A stretch of DNA of 22,325 nucleotides from Candidatus Segatella papionis (GTDB lineage: Bacteria; Bacteroidota; Bacteroidia; Bacteroidales; Bacteroidaceae). Below, piece by piece: positions 1 to 7,059 of the stretch. The notes beneath the pieces are model-generated. The model was not told where the DNA came from. It saw only the letters and a program-made list of their open reading frames with translations, and did no database searches. Every line of letters starts with the position of its first letter. Within the stretch, counting starts at the first letter, position 1. The position numbers and the translations under genes are program-made. Where the stretch lies: NCBI GenBank assembly GCA_002297965.1, contig DBLF01000069.1, positions 90,394-112,718 of the forward strand. Reading direction: 5' to 3'.

Positions 1-22
1 AAAAGGGAAACAAAAAGCAAAT

Positions 23-70
23 AAAAAAGTCGAGAGAATGCCTGTTGGAAGGCAATCTCTCGACTTTTTT
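23..70. terminator. Strong bidirectional intrinsic terminator downstream of the OPT transporter gene
   Basis: A ten-base perfect stem (AGTCGAGAGA at 28-37 with TCTCTCGACT at 56-65) is flanked by an A run on the left and a T run on the right, so it can terminate in either direction. On the minus strand it lies about 70 bases beyond the stop of the OPT gene. The loop contains a smaller GCC/GGC hairpin. Confidence 0.85.
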
Positions 71-136
71 GTATAACTATGATGCGATTGAATTCTATTG
101 TATTAATCGTATAGTTGAAATGAATTCCTTTTTCTG

Positions 137-2122
137 TTATTTCTTCGTCGCTCTAATAAAGAAACCAATCAGGCAGATATAAGCGATGAGCGAACAAACC
201 TCACTCATTGGGTTCGCCCACCAACTGTCGGCGATACTTACCTCCACGCCGCCAAATTTCAAGAGGGCACTGACCACACCCATCAAGGCTCCACCGGCGA
301 TAAAACCACTAGCTATCAAGGTACCCTTCTCGCCACGCTCACTATTAACCTTGGTGTCTTTAGAGCGAGAAGTGACGTACCAATTGATGGCTCCACCAAC
401 GAGAAGTGGCACGTTCAACTCCAATGGGATGAACATACCCAGGGCGAAAGCCAAGGCAGGAACCTTGAAATAGGTGAGCACGATGGCGATGACGGCACCG
501 ATGGCGTAGAGCACCCAAGGCGCACCCACACCATTCATCAATGGGTCGATGACTGCTGCCATCGCATTCGCCTGAGGAGCGGCAAGCGAACCAGAGGCAA
601 AGCCGTAAGTCTCGTTGAGCAGCATCATCACGCCACCCACGGTAGCTGCGCTGACCAATGTGCCGAGGAATTTCCAACCCTCTTGTTTCTTAGGGGTCGT
701 GCCGAGCCAATAACCTATCTTGAGGTCGGTGATGAAAGAACCTGCCACGGAGAGGGCGGTACAAACCACACCCCCCATAATCAATGCTGCCAACATGCCG
801 CCAGGACCTTTCAATCCCACTGCCACCATCACGACGGAAGCGAAAATCAAAGTCATCAGCGTCATTCCCGAAACAGGGTTGGAACCCACGATGGCGATGG
901 CGTTTGCAGCCACAGTGGTGAAGAGGAAGGCAATGGCTGCCACCAGCAAGATGGCGATGACGGCGAAGAGCAAGTTGCCATCCATCACACCAAACCAGAA
1001 GAAGAGGAAGGTAATGAGGATGGTGACGAGCGAACCGATGGCGATAATCTTGAAGGAAATGTCGCGCTGAGTGCGCTTCACGTTCTCGTCCACATTGCTC
1101 TTGCCTTTCAATTCCTTGGCGGCAAGACCCACGGCACTCTTGATGATGCCCCAGCTCTTGATGATGCCGATAATGCCCGCCATGGCGATTCCACCAATGC
1201 CGATGCTTCTGGCGTAAGCCTTGAAGATTTCCTCAGGACTCATTTCGCCCACGGTCTTCACGATGCTAGGATCCCATGCGCTGAGCACACTGTCGTGGAA
1301 GATGACGCTCATACCTGGTACAATCAACCACCATACTACAAGTGAACCTAAGCACGTGATGAAGGCGTACTTCAAGCCGATGATGTAACCCAGACCGAGC
1401 ACTGCCGCACCAGTGTTCACCTTGAACACGAGCTTCGCCTTGTCGGCAAGGTCGCAACCCCAGCTTACCACACGCGAGGTAAAGTTCTCGTTCCACCATC
1501 CGAGGCTAGCCACGATGAAGTCATAAAGACCGCCCACCAATCCTGCGATGAGCAAAGGCTTGGCTTGGTCGCCGCCCTTGGCTCCGCTCACCAATACTTG
1601 TGTGGTGGCAGTAGCCTCAGGAAAAGGATACTTGCCGTGCATGTCCTTCACGAAGTACTTGCGGAACGGAATCAAGAAAAGGATTCCGAGCACGCCGCCC
1701 AGAGCAGAAGCCATGAATATCTTCAGGAAGGAAGTCTCCATGCCCGGATACTTGGCTTGTAGGATGTAGATGGCTGGCAAGGTAAAGATGGCTCCTGCCA
1801 CTACGGCTCCCGAACAGGCGCCGATGCTCTGGATGATGACGTTCTCGCCGAGTGCCTTGCTGCGCTTGGTAGCAGTGCTCACGCCTACGGCGATGATGGC
1901 GATAGGAATGGCTGCCTCGAACACCTGTCCCACCTTCAAGCCCAGGTAGGCTGCGGCGGCAGAGAAGATGATGGTCATCACGATGCCCCAAGTCACCGAC
2001 CATCCGTTTACTTCGGGATAGACCTTGTCGGGCGACATGAGGGGCTTGTATTCCTCTCCGTCCTTCAACTCTCGGAAGGCGTTCTCGGGGAGGTGGAGAT
2101 TTTCTTTTTCGTTATTTTCCAT
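137..2122 (-). CDS. OPT-family oligopeptide transporter
   Basis: Integral inner-membrane protein of 661 residues, close to the usual length of bacterial OPT proteins. These are thought to be secondary transporters of small peptides or metal chelates. Hydrophobic segments run the whole length, starting near residue 45 after a short charged N-terminal tail (NAFRELKDGEEYKPLM) typical of Bacteroidales members. Family-like signatures are KYPFPEATAT near 165, GSNPVSGMTL near 415 and the loop TDLKIGYWLGTTPKKQ near 467, which resembles the conserved DLKTGYLVGATPRKQ loop. The ATG at 2122 follows an A/T-rich leader and has no clear promoter of its own. The epimerase gene lies 68 bases upstream on the same strand, so the two may be co-transcribed through the hairpin between them. 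The substrate cannot be told from sequence. Confidence 0.92.
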   Translation of the reverse strand: MENNEKENLHLPENAFRELKDGEEYKPLMSPDKVYPEVNGWSVTWGIVMTIIFSAAAAYLGLKVGQVFEAAIPIAIIAVGVSTATKRSKALGENVIIQSIGACSGAVVAGAIFTLPAIYILQAKYPGMETSFLKIFMASALGGVLGILFLIPFRKYFVKDMHGKYPFPEATATTQVLVSGAKGGDQAKPLLIAGLVGGLYDFIVASLGWWNENFTSRVVSWGCDLADKAKLVFKVNTGAAVLGLGYIIGLKYAFITCLGSLVVWWLIVPGMSVIFHDSVLSAWDPSIVKTVGEMSPEEIFKAYARSIGIGGIAMAGIIGIIKSWGIIKSAVGLAAKELKGKSNVDENVKRTQRDISFKIIAIGSLVTILITFLFFWFGVMDGNLLFAVIAILLVAAIAFLFTTVAANAIAIVGSNPVSGMTLMTLIFASVVMVAVGLKGPGGMLAALIMGGVVCTALSVAGSFITDLKIGYWLGTTPKKQEGWKFLGTLVSAATVGGVMMLLNETYGFASGSLAAPQANAMAAVIDPLMNGVGAPWVLYAIGAVIAIVLTYFKVPALAFALGMFIPLELNVPLLVGGAINWYVTSRSKDTKVNSERGEKGTLIASGFIAGGALMGVVSALLKFGGVEVSIADSWWANPMSEVCSLIAYICLIGFFIRATKK

Positions 2123-2140
2123 TATTTTAAAATAAGAAAA

Positions 2141-2170
2141 TGGCTCTTCGCTTTTGAGGGCGAAGAGTCA
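2141..2170 (-). terminator. Hairpin between epimerase and OPT genes (terminator or attenuator)
   Basis: TGGCTCTTCGC at 2141-2151 pairs with GCGAAGAGTCA at 2160-2170 (11 pairs, one G-T). On the minus strand it is followed by a T-rich stretch (TTTTCTTATTTT) just before the OPT start codon. It could end the epimerase transcript, or only partly attenuate it, since no separate OPT promoter is visible. Confidence 0.6.
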
Positions 2171-2190
2171 CTATGATGATAAATGAATGA

Positions 2191-3063
2191 TTATTTCTCG
2201 ATTCTGATGATGTACTCACTCATGAAGCTGGCTCCTGGCTGGAGACGGTTCATCAAGTACTTGTCCTTGAACTCGCCATCATATTCAGCCCAGTCTGACA
2301 AGCCATACCAAGGCTCGATGCAGATGAATGGGGCGTGCTTGCCGGTTGGATTCCAGATACCCACGGCAGGAGTCTTGAACTCGAGGGTTACGTGAGGTTC
2401 GCCCTTCTCATTGAGCAGGGTCACTTCCTTTACCTGGCTCTTGTCGAAGATGACAGCGTCGTCGGCGAAAGTCTCCTCATCTACTTCCCAAATTCCGTTG
2501 GTTGTCTCCACGGTCTCCTTTGCCTGACGGTCGATGCAACCGCCCACGTTGCCGAAGAGGCGAACAGGAGCCTCATTGTCGAGCTTCAAGGTAGCGTGCA
2601 TTGGCTCGCCCTTCTTGCAGCCCGGAACCAAGAATGCTGGGTGACCACCCACCTGGAACATAATTTCCTTCGTGTCGGTGTTCTCCACGTGCCAGATCAC
2701 GTGAATCTCGTTGCCCTGCAAGCGATAAGAAATGGCGAGATTGAAATGGTAAGGATAATTCTTCAGCGTCTCCTCGTTGTCGATGAGGGCGAAAGTGAGG
2801 CGGTCGGCGGTCTTGCCTACGAGCTTGAACTCTGTATCGCGGGCGAAACCGTGGCGAGGCAAAGTGTATTCCTTGCCGTCGATGCGGTAAGTGTCCTTCC
2901 AAAGTCCGCAGACAATAGGGAAGAGGATAGGAGAGTGGCGATTCCAATACTGGGCGTCGCCGTCCCAAAGATATTCGTTACCATCGGCATCCTTGATGCT
3001 CTGAAGTTCTGCTCCCATAGGAGAAATCTCCAAGGTGAGCTGGTCGTTCTTGATTTGTTCCAT
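2191..3063 (-). CDS. Aldose 1-epimerase family protein (LacX-like)
   Basis: Predicted cytoplasmic sugar mutarotase of 290 residues with no signal peptide. The galactose mutarotase-like fold converts alpha and beta anomers of aldoses. Family landmarks are HGFARD at 71-76, GGHPAF around His141 (candidate general acid) and FICIEPW with Glu250 near the C terminus (candidate catalytic base). Length and the N-terminal pattern ('NDQLTLEISPMGAEL') fit the LacX/YeaD-like branch rather than classical GalM, so the natural substrate is uncertain and could be a phosphorylated or atypical sugar. The ATG at 3063 follows an AT-rich repeated leader, and a Bacteroidetes-type promoter lies at 3211-3241. The gene is divergent from the DMT permease. 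Confidence 0.88.
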   Translation of the reverse strand: MEQIKNDQLTLEISPMGAELQSIKDADGNEYLWDGDAQYWNRHSPILFPIVCGLWKDTYRIDGKEYTLPRHGFARDTEFKLVGKTADRLTFALIDNEETLKNYPYHFNLAISYRLQGNEIHVIWHVENTDTKEIMFQVGGHPAFLVPGCKKGEPMHATLKLDNEAPVRLFGNVGGCIDRQAKETVETTNGIWEVDEETFADDAVIFDKSQVKEVTLLNEKGEPHVTLEFKTPAVGIWNPTGKHAPFICIEPWYGLSDWAEYDGEFKDKYLMNRLQPGASFMSEYIIRIEK

Positions 3064-3065
3064 CT

Positions 3066-3136
3066 TGTTTTAATGTTTATTGTTTTAATGTTTATTGTTT
3101 AATGTTTATGTTTTATTGTTTAATTTTTAATGTTTA
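3066..3136. repeat. AT-rich tandem repeat in the epimerase 5' leader
   Basis: The unit TGTTTTAATGTTTAT starts at 3066 and 3081, followed by a 14-base version at 3096 and degenerate copies to about 3136. It lies immediately before the epimerase start codon, so copy-number change would alter leader length and A content near the ribosome site. Confidence 0.7.
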
Positions 3137-3210
3137 TTGAATAGGCTCGATGCTAAGTGCGCTCCGTCTATTAAACATTAAGCACTAGCCATTTAACACT
3201 ATTCCAAGGG

Positions 3211-3241
3211 CAAAGGTACAACTAATTTTTGTAAAGTACAA
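3211..3241 (-). promoter_or_regulatory. Bacteroidetes-type promoter for the epimerase gene
   Basis: Read on the minus strand: TTG at 3241-3239, about 20 bases, then TACCTTTG at 3218-3211. This matches the TTTG / TAnnTTTG pattern of the Bacteroidetes primary sigma factor. The implied transcript has a leader of about 140 bases. Confidence 0.65.
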
Positions 3242-3261
3242 GATTTTGGATGATTTTGTTA

Positions 3262-3290
3262 TTGTTTCTCGAATATTTATGCTAATTTTG
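3262..3290 (+). promoter_or_regulatory. Bacteroidetes-type promoter for the DMT permease gene
   Basis: TTG at 3262-3264, 18 bases, TAATTTTG at 3283-3290, followed by CAGCCC. The site is back to back with the epimerase promoter, with about 20 bases between the two upstream elements. The implied leader is about 85 bases. Confidence 0.7.
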
Positions 3291-3380
3291 CAGCCCGAAA
3301 GAAATAGAAAAGAAAATAAGATAAGTCGTTTTGACGAAAATAAATAAAATAAGTAGTTCTGAAGAAAAACGAATTTAAAT

Positions 3381-4259
3381 ATGACAAGCAGTAATAAAGT
3401 GAAAGGTTTTGCGGCGGGCATTATTGCCGCCGTGTGTTATGGAACCAACCCCTTGGGTACGCTCGAACTCTATGGCGATGGTTTCAATTCCAGTTCGGTG
3501 CTCATCTATCGTTATCTCTTGGCGGTGGTGATGTTTGCAGTGGTGATGCTGTTTCGCAAGGAGAGTTTCAAGGTGAAGTGGGGACATCTTATTCGTTTGG
3601 CAACCTTGGGTTGTATGTTCTCGCTCTCGTCTGCCACGCTTTACGTGAGTTTCCACTACATGGCGGCGGGTATTGCCAGCACGTTGCTCTTCGTCTATCC
3701 GATTATGACGGCGGTGTTGATGACGGTGTTCTTCCACGAGAAGGTGACTTGGACCACCTCTATCGCCATTCTCCTGGCTGTATCGGGAGTGGGATTGCTC
3801 TACCAAGGTGATGGAAACGAAAAATTGAGTACGGCGGGTTTTGCATTGGTGATGTGTTCGTCTTTGCTTTACGCCACCTATATTATCTCTGTGAACCGAT
3901 GGCCGAATCCGGGGATGTCGAATATCAAGTTCACCTTTTACATCTTGGTGTTCGGATTGATTACGATGTTCATCTATTCGCTGATAGCTGGCGAGGAAGT
4001 CCAGATGCTCCATACGCCTACGCAGTGGCTTTGCGCTGCCCAGTTGGCTCTCTTGCCTACGGTGTTGTCGCTTTTCTTCATGACCATCTCCATCAATCTC
4101 ATTGGCAGTACGCCAGCCGCCATTATGGGAGCCTTGGAGCCTGTCACAGCCGTCATCATCGGTGTATTCGTCTTCGGCGAGAGTTTCTCGGTGCAGCTCG
4201 GCATTGGCATTTTAGCTATTTTGGCAGGTGTTACCTTGATTATTGCCAAGAAAAAATGA
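3381..4259 (+). CDS. DMT superfamily permease with two EamA domains
   Basis: Inner-membrane transporter of 292 residues with about ten predicted membrane helices arranged as two EamA repeats (roughly residues 5-138 and 150-290). Each repeat ends in the typical glycine-rich helix pair: 'FFHEKVTWTTSIAILLAVSGVGLL' type in the first half, and the conserved 'ALEPVTAVIIGVFVFGE' pattern in the second. Members export or import metabolites such as amino acids or nucleobases, and the substrate cannot be assigned here. The start at 3381 follows an A-rich leader about 90 bases downstream of a clear promoter. It converges on a LysR gene and a terminator separates them. Whether that LysR controls it is unknown. 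Confidence 0.9.
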   Translation: MTSSNKVKGFAAGIIAAVCYGTNPLGTLELYGDGFNSSSVLIYRYLLAVVMFAVVMLFRKESFKVKWGHLIRLATLGCMFSLSSATLYVSFHYMAAGIASTLLFVYPIMTAVLMTVFFHEKVTWTTSIAILLAVSGVGLLYQGDGNEKLSTAGFALVMCSSLLYATYIISVNRWPNPGMSNIKFTFYILVFGLITMFIYSLIAGEEVQMLHTPTQWLCAAQLALLPTVLSLFFMTISINLIGSTPAAIMGALEPVTAVIIGVFVFGESFSVQLGIGILAILAGVTLIIAKKK

Positions 4260-4283
4260 TAGGTGATAATTGGAATAGAAAAA

Positions 4284-4317
4284 GGCTGTCTCTTCAAATC
4301 GAGGAGACAGCCCTTTT
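4284..4317. terminator. Intrinsic terminator between convergent DMT and LysR genes
   Basis: GGCTGTCTC at 4284-4292 pairs perfectly with GAGACAGCC at 4304-4312. The stem is preceded by AAAAA and followed by TTTTT, so it should work for both converging transcripts. Confidence 0.85.
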
Positions 4318-4348
4318 TCTTTTATTTGTTTTCAAGTATTCTTCGGAT

Positions 4349-4427
4349 CGAAGAAAAGCTTTTTATCTTAAGATACCCTTCAATGCGAAGAAAAGCTTTT
4401 TATCTTAAGATGTCTTTTAATGCGAAG
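4349..4427. repeat. 37-bp tandem duplication covering the LysR stop codon
   Basis: Two near-identical 37-bp units start at 4349 and 4386, and a third partial unit (CGAAG) starts at 4423. The first 26 bases of each unit are identical and include AAGCTTTTTATCTTAAG. The second copy spans the last codons and stop of the LysR gene. The first lies just outside the gene, as if the 3' end of the gene had been duplicated. Confidence 0.85.
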
Positions 4428-5311
4428 TTTGCCAAGATGCTAGTCGATTGGCTCAGCATTCGGATGAATTCCTGTGCCGAGTTCTTCATATACGCATCTT
4501 TGAGGATGTGGATGCAGCCATCCATCTCATTTTCTGCCACGTCTATCGGGATAGCTCTCATGCCTTCTTCCAGGATGGTGGTGGATTCTGAGAGAATCGT
4601 CACCAGATTGCTGCGATGCAAGAGGTCGAAGATGATGTTCACATTGTTCACCTCCACCATGATTTTGAAGTTCAAGTCCTTGCCATCCACCAGGTGTTCG
4701 AAGGCGTTGCGGGCTTGCAAGCCCTTGCTTGGCAGGATGAGGTCGTAGCGCTCCAGTTCGGAGAGCTTGACGGAGGAGAGGCGAGCCAAGGGATGGTTCT
4801 CGTTGACGATGGCGGCAAGACGGTTGCTGAAGATGGCTCGGCTGTCTATCGCCTTGTCGGCCTTCAGCGGCTTGAATGCCAGCACGAGGTCGAGTTCTCG
4901 CTTCTTCAGCCCGTCCATCAGCTCCTGCATCGTGCGATACTGGATGTTGAGCTTTACGTGGGGATAGGCGTGGAGAAAGGCGATGAGCGTCTCTGCCATG
5001 ATGTTGCTGAACGAGAAGGTGACTCCGATGTTCAGTTCGCCCGTGAGCATTTCCTTCAGGTCGTTCATGTGGTCAACGCAAGCCTCTGTGGAGTTCACTG
5101 CGTTTTGAGCGTAGGGTAGCAATTCCTTTCCCGCCTCGGTGAGGTAAACCTCGTGGGAGTTGCGCTCGAAGAGGGGCAACCCAATCTCTTGCTCCAGATG
5201 TGAAATCTGTTGCGAGAGGGTGCTCTGCGTGATGTAGAGCTTGCGGGAAGCCTCCGAGAAGTTGAGCGTCTCGGCTACCTTCAAGAAATATTTGAGTTGT
5301 CGAATTTCCAT
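4400..5311 (-). CDS. LysR-family transcriptional regulator
   Basis: DNA-binding regulator of 303 residues, the usual LysR length. The winged helix-turn-helix occupies residues 1-60 (FSEASRKLYITQSTLSQQI is the recognition region). A linker helix follows, then a periplasmic-binding-like effector domain from about 90 to 295. It groups loosely with CynR/HdfR-like members by its N terminus, but the effector is unknown. The last four codons and the stop lie in a tandem repeat. Its leader contains inverted repeats that could be autoregulatory sites. No divergent target gene is adjacent: upstream is the 3' end of the exporter gene on the same strand, and the nearest other gene is the convergent DMT permease. 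Confidence 0.92.
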   Translation of the reverse strand: MEIRQLKYFLKVAETLNFSEASRKLYITQSTLSQQISHLEQEIGLPLFERNSHEVYLTEAGKELLPYAQNAVNSTEACVDHMNDLKEMLTGELNIGVTFSFSNIMAETLIAFLHAYPHVKLNIQYRTMQELMDGLKKRELDLVLAFKPLKADKAIDSRAIFSNRLAAIVNENHPLARLSSVKLSELERYDLILPSKGLQARNAFEHLVDGKDLNFKIMVEVNNVNIIFDLLHRSNLVTILSESTTILEEGMRAIPIDVAENEMDGCIHILKDAYMKNSAQEFIRMLSQSTSILANFALKDILR

Positions 5312-5333
5312 TTTGTCAATTTTTCCTATTTGT

Positions 5334-5355
5334 CGGTCTTTTCTACTAGAGACCG
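5334..5355 (-). promoter_or_regulatory. Inverted repeat just upstream of the LysR start
   Basis: CGGTCT at 5334-5339 and AGACCG at 5350-5355 form a dyad about 23 bases upstream of the LysR ATG. LysR proteins often bind interrupted dyads near their own gene, so this is a candidate operator. No experimental or comparative support is available. Confidence 0.35.
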
Positions 5356-5371
5356 TTTTTCTTTATGAGCA

Positions 5372-5419
5372 GCCAACGGCTATCGAAATAACCGTTGGCA
5401 AGTTTTCGCTGCAAAGGTA
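5372..5419 (-). promoter_or_regulatory. Probable LysR promoter and leader hairpin
   Basis: On the minus strand TACCTTTG (5419-5412, followed by GCAGCG) matches the -7 element of Bacteroidetes promoters, but no clear -33 TTG is seen at the right distance. The leader then folds into a perfect 8-bp stem, GCCAACGG at 5372-5379 with CCGTTGGC at 5392-5399. No T run follows, so it is more likely a regulatory dyad than a terminator. Confidence 0.5.
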
Positions 5420-5453
5420 AGATAATTATTTGGATTATCTTGTTTATCTGCAT

Positions 5454-5480
5454 AAAAAATCAATTTGTACTTGATTTTTT
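5454..5480. terminator. AT-only hairpin after the ThrE-like gene
   Basis: AAAAAATCAA at 5454-5463 pairs with TTGATTTTTT at 5471-5480. The position about 35 bases beyond the exporter stop, and the T run it creates in both directions, suggest a terminator. The stem has very few G-C pairs. Confidence 0.45.
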
Positions 5481-5515
5481 TCGGCAAATCTTTATTTGTT
5501 TTCCTTTGTAAATCT

Positions 5516-7006
5516 TTACTTGATTTCGACAGCGTGCAAATCGACAAACTCGCCGTTCTTCTTCTTTCTTTCCACCAACATATTGAGCAATTTCTTCTTG
5601 CGGTTGTCGGCGATGAAGCGACGGAAGAACACATTAGGAATCGCAACACCCAGGGCGATGCAGATGATGGCGAGCGAAGCCTTGATCATGTTGTTCATAC
5701 CCACGGTTACCTCGCCTACCACGCCGTGCATGTCGATGAAGGCGAAGAGCGCACGGTACATCAATACTCCAGGCACCATAGGGATGACACTAGGAATGGT
5801 GATGCACTGGTGAGGGGTGTGGAACCAGTGGCGCGCCTTGATGACGATGACGCTGATGAGTGCGGAACCAGCCAAGGAACCAATGCTCAAGCCCATGTCG
5901 AGACCGATGTTGTTGTTGCTAGGTCCCAGGTTGACGAAGTTGCGGAAGCAAACGGCGATGATGCCGCCCACAGCCACCACAGGGAGCAAACGACGAGGAA
6001 TGCTGAAGATGGTGGAGAAGCCCATGGCCGAAACGGCTGCCGCAATGGCAAACTCCCAGTATTCGTGGTGAGGAGTCATCGTGAGGTCGGTCACGAAGTT
6101 GTCGATGTGGCAAATCTGGATGGCAAAGGCAATACCGAATGCCATGGCGATAATCATCAACAAGGTATTGAGTGCTCTGACCATTCCCACCTCGATGTAG
6201 CCGTCGAGCATGTCGCTCACGAAGTTGATGAGTGGAACTCCTGGCACGATGAAGAGGGCGCAAGCCATCAATGGGTGCCAAGGGGTGGCTGAGAGCATGA
6301 ACGAAGGCAGGCTATCAGCAATGCCTGGACTGAGCGACAGGAAGGAGGTGAGCCAAGCTATCAATGTGGCAACGAATGCCGAGATTCCGATGGCGATGTA
6401 GTTGTTGCAACCCCTGGTTGGCAAGTACATGCGCAAGCGGAAGCCCAGAATGGCAGCCAATGAGCAGTAGAAGAAGGCTGCCCAGTCGCAACCGAACTGG
6501 ATGCAGAATCCTCCGCAGGCAAATCCTCCGCCGATGGCTACTTGCCAAGGGGTGAAGCTACGTGGGGTCTTCTTCACCTGGTTGAGAGCCTCCTCGTATT
6601 GGTCGAGAGAGTAGTCGTCCTTAATGGCCTTCCAGGTCAGTTTGCTGACCATGGAGATGCTGGTGAGGTTGATTCCGTGCTTCTCGCAGCGCTGGAACTT
6701 GGAGAAGGAGTGCTCCTCGTCGCTGTAGTTCACCATCAGCACGTTCCAGTTGACAAACAAGTGCAAGTATCTTTCGTCGAGACCGAGGAAGGCTGCGGCA
6801 CGCTTCATGGTTCGCATGATGCGTGAAGTGTCGGCTGCGCTCTCCATGAGGATGCAACCTGTGCGGAGCAGCAAGTCTAGCTTTCTGCGCAGCTCTTTTT
6901 CTGAAATCTCCTGGCACTGGCAGTCTTTGTCAGTTGGGCAACCACACTTTTTCTTGTTCTCTTTTTCTGTAGTTGCCATCATTGCTTCGATACTGTTTTC
7001 TTTCAT
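5516..7006 (-). CDS. ThrE-like threonine/serine exporter family membrane protein
   Basis: Inner-membrane protein of 496 residues with the fused two-domain layout of Corynebacterium ThrE. A cytosolic N-terminal part contains RTGCILMESAADTSRIMRTM-like sequence (about 48-68), followed by a first helix bundle (ThrE/DUF1212 type) to about residue 300. A second helix bundle (ThrE_2/DUF3815 type) runs to about 475. The family exports small hydroxy amino acids by proton antiport, but the substrate here is inferred. An unusual N-terminal tail carries four cysteines as CGC (21-23) and CQC (29-31), which resembles a metal or redox site. The start is 53 bases downstream of the AspT/YidE-like gene with no promoter between, so the two are probably co-transcribed. 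Confidence 0.88.
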   Translation of the reverse strand: MKENSIEAMMATTEKENKKKCGCPTDKDCQCQEISEKELRRKLDLLLRTGCILMESAADTSRIMRTMKRAAAFLGLDERYLHLFVNWNVLMVNYSDEEHSFSKFQRCEKHGINLTSISMVSKLTWKAIKDDYSLDQYEEALNQVKKTPRSFTPWQVAIGGGFACGGFCIQFGCDWAAFFYCSLAAILGFRLRMYLPTRGCNNYIAIGISAFVATLIAWLTSFLSLSPGIADSLPSFMLSATPWHPLMACALFIVPGVPLINFVSDMLDGYIEVGMVRALNTLLMIIAMAFGIAFAIQICHIDNFVTDLTMTPHHEYWEFAIAAAVSAMGFSTIFSIPRRLLPVVAVGGIIAVCFRNFVNLGPSNNNIGLDMGLSIGSLAGSALISVIVIKARHWFHTPHQCITIPSVIPMVPGVLMYRALFAFIDMHGVVGEVTVGMNNMIKASLAIICIALGVAIPNVFFRRFIADNRKKKLLNMLVERKKKNGEFVDLHAVEIK

Positions 7007-7059
7007 ATAATGCTTTTGTCGATGTTATTTTATCCTAAATTGCTAATTGATTCGATTTA

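Noticed and set aside
3185..3421. A 78-codon minus-strand open frame between the epimerase and DMT genes
   Set aside because: It spans both divergent promoters and the DMT start, and has an AT-driven Phe/Leu/Ile-rich composition with no family match.
5334..5399. Riboswitch in the LysR leader
   Set aside because: Two simple dyads are present but no conserved riboswitch core was recognised, so they are listed only as possible operator or hairpin.
5465..6292. A 275-codon open frame antisense to the ThrE-like gene
   Set aside because: It is rich in His, Asp and Glu without structure and covers a well-supported membrane protein gene.
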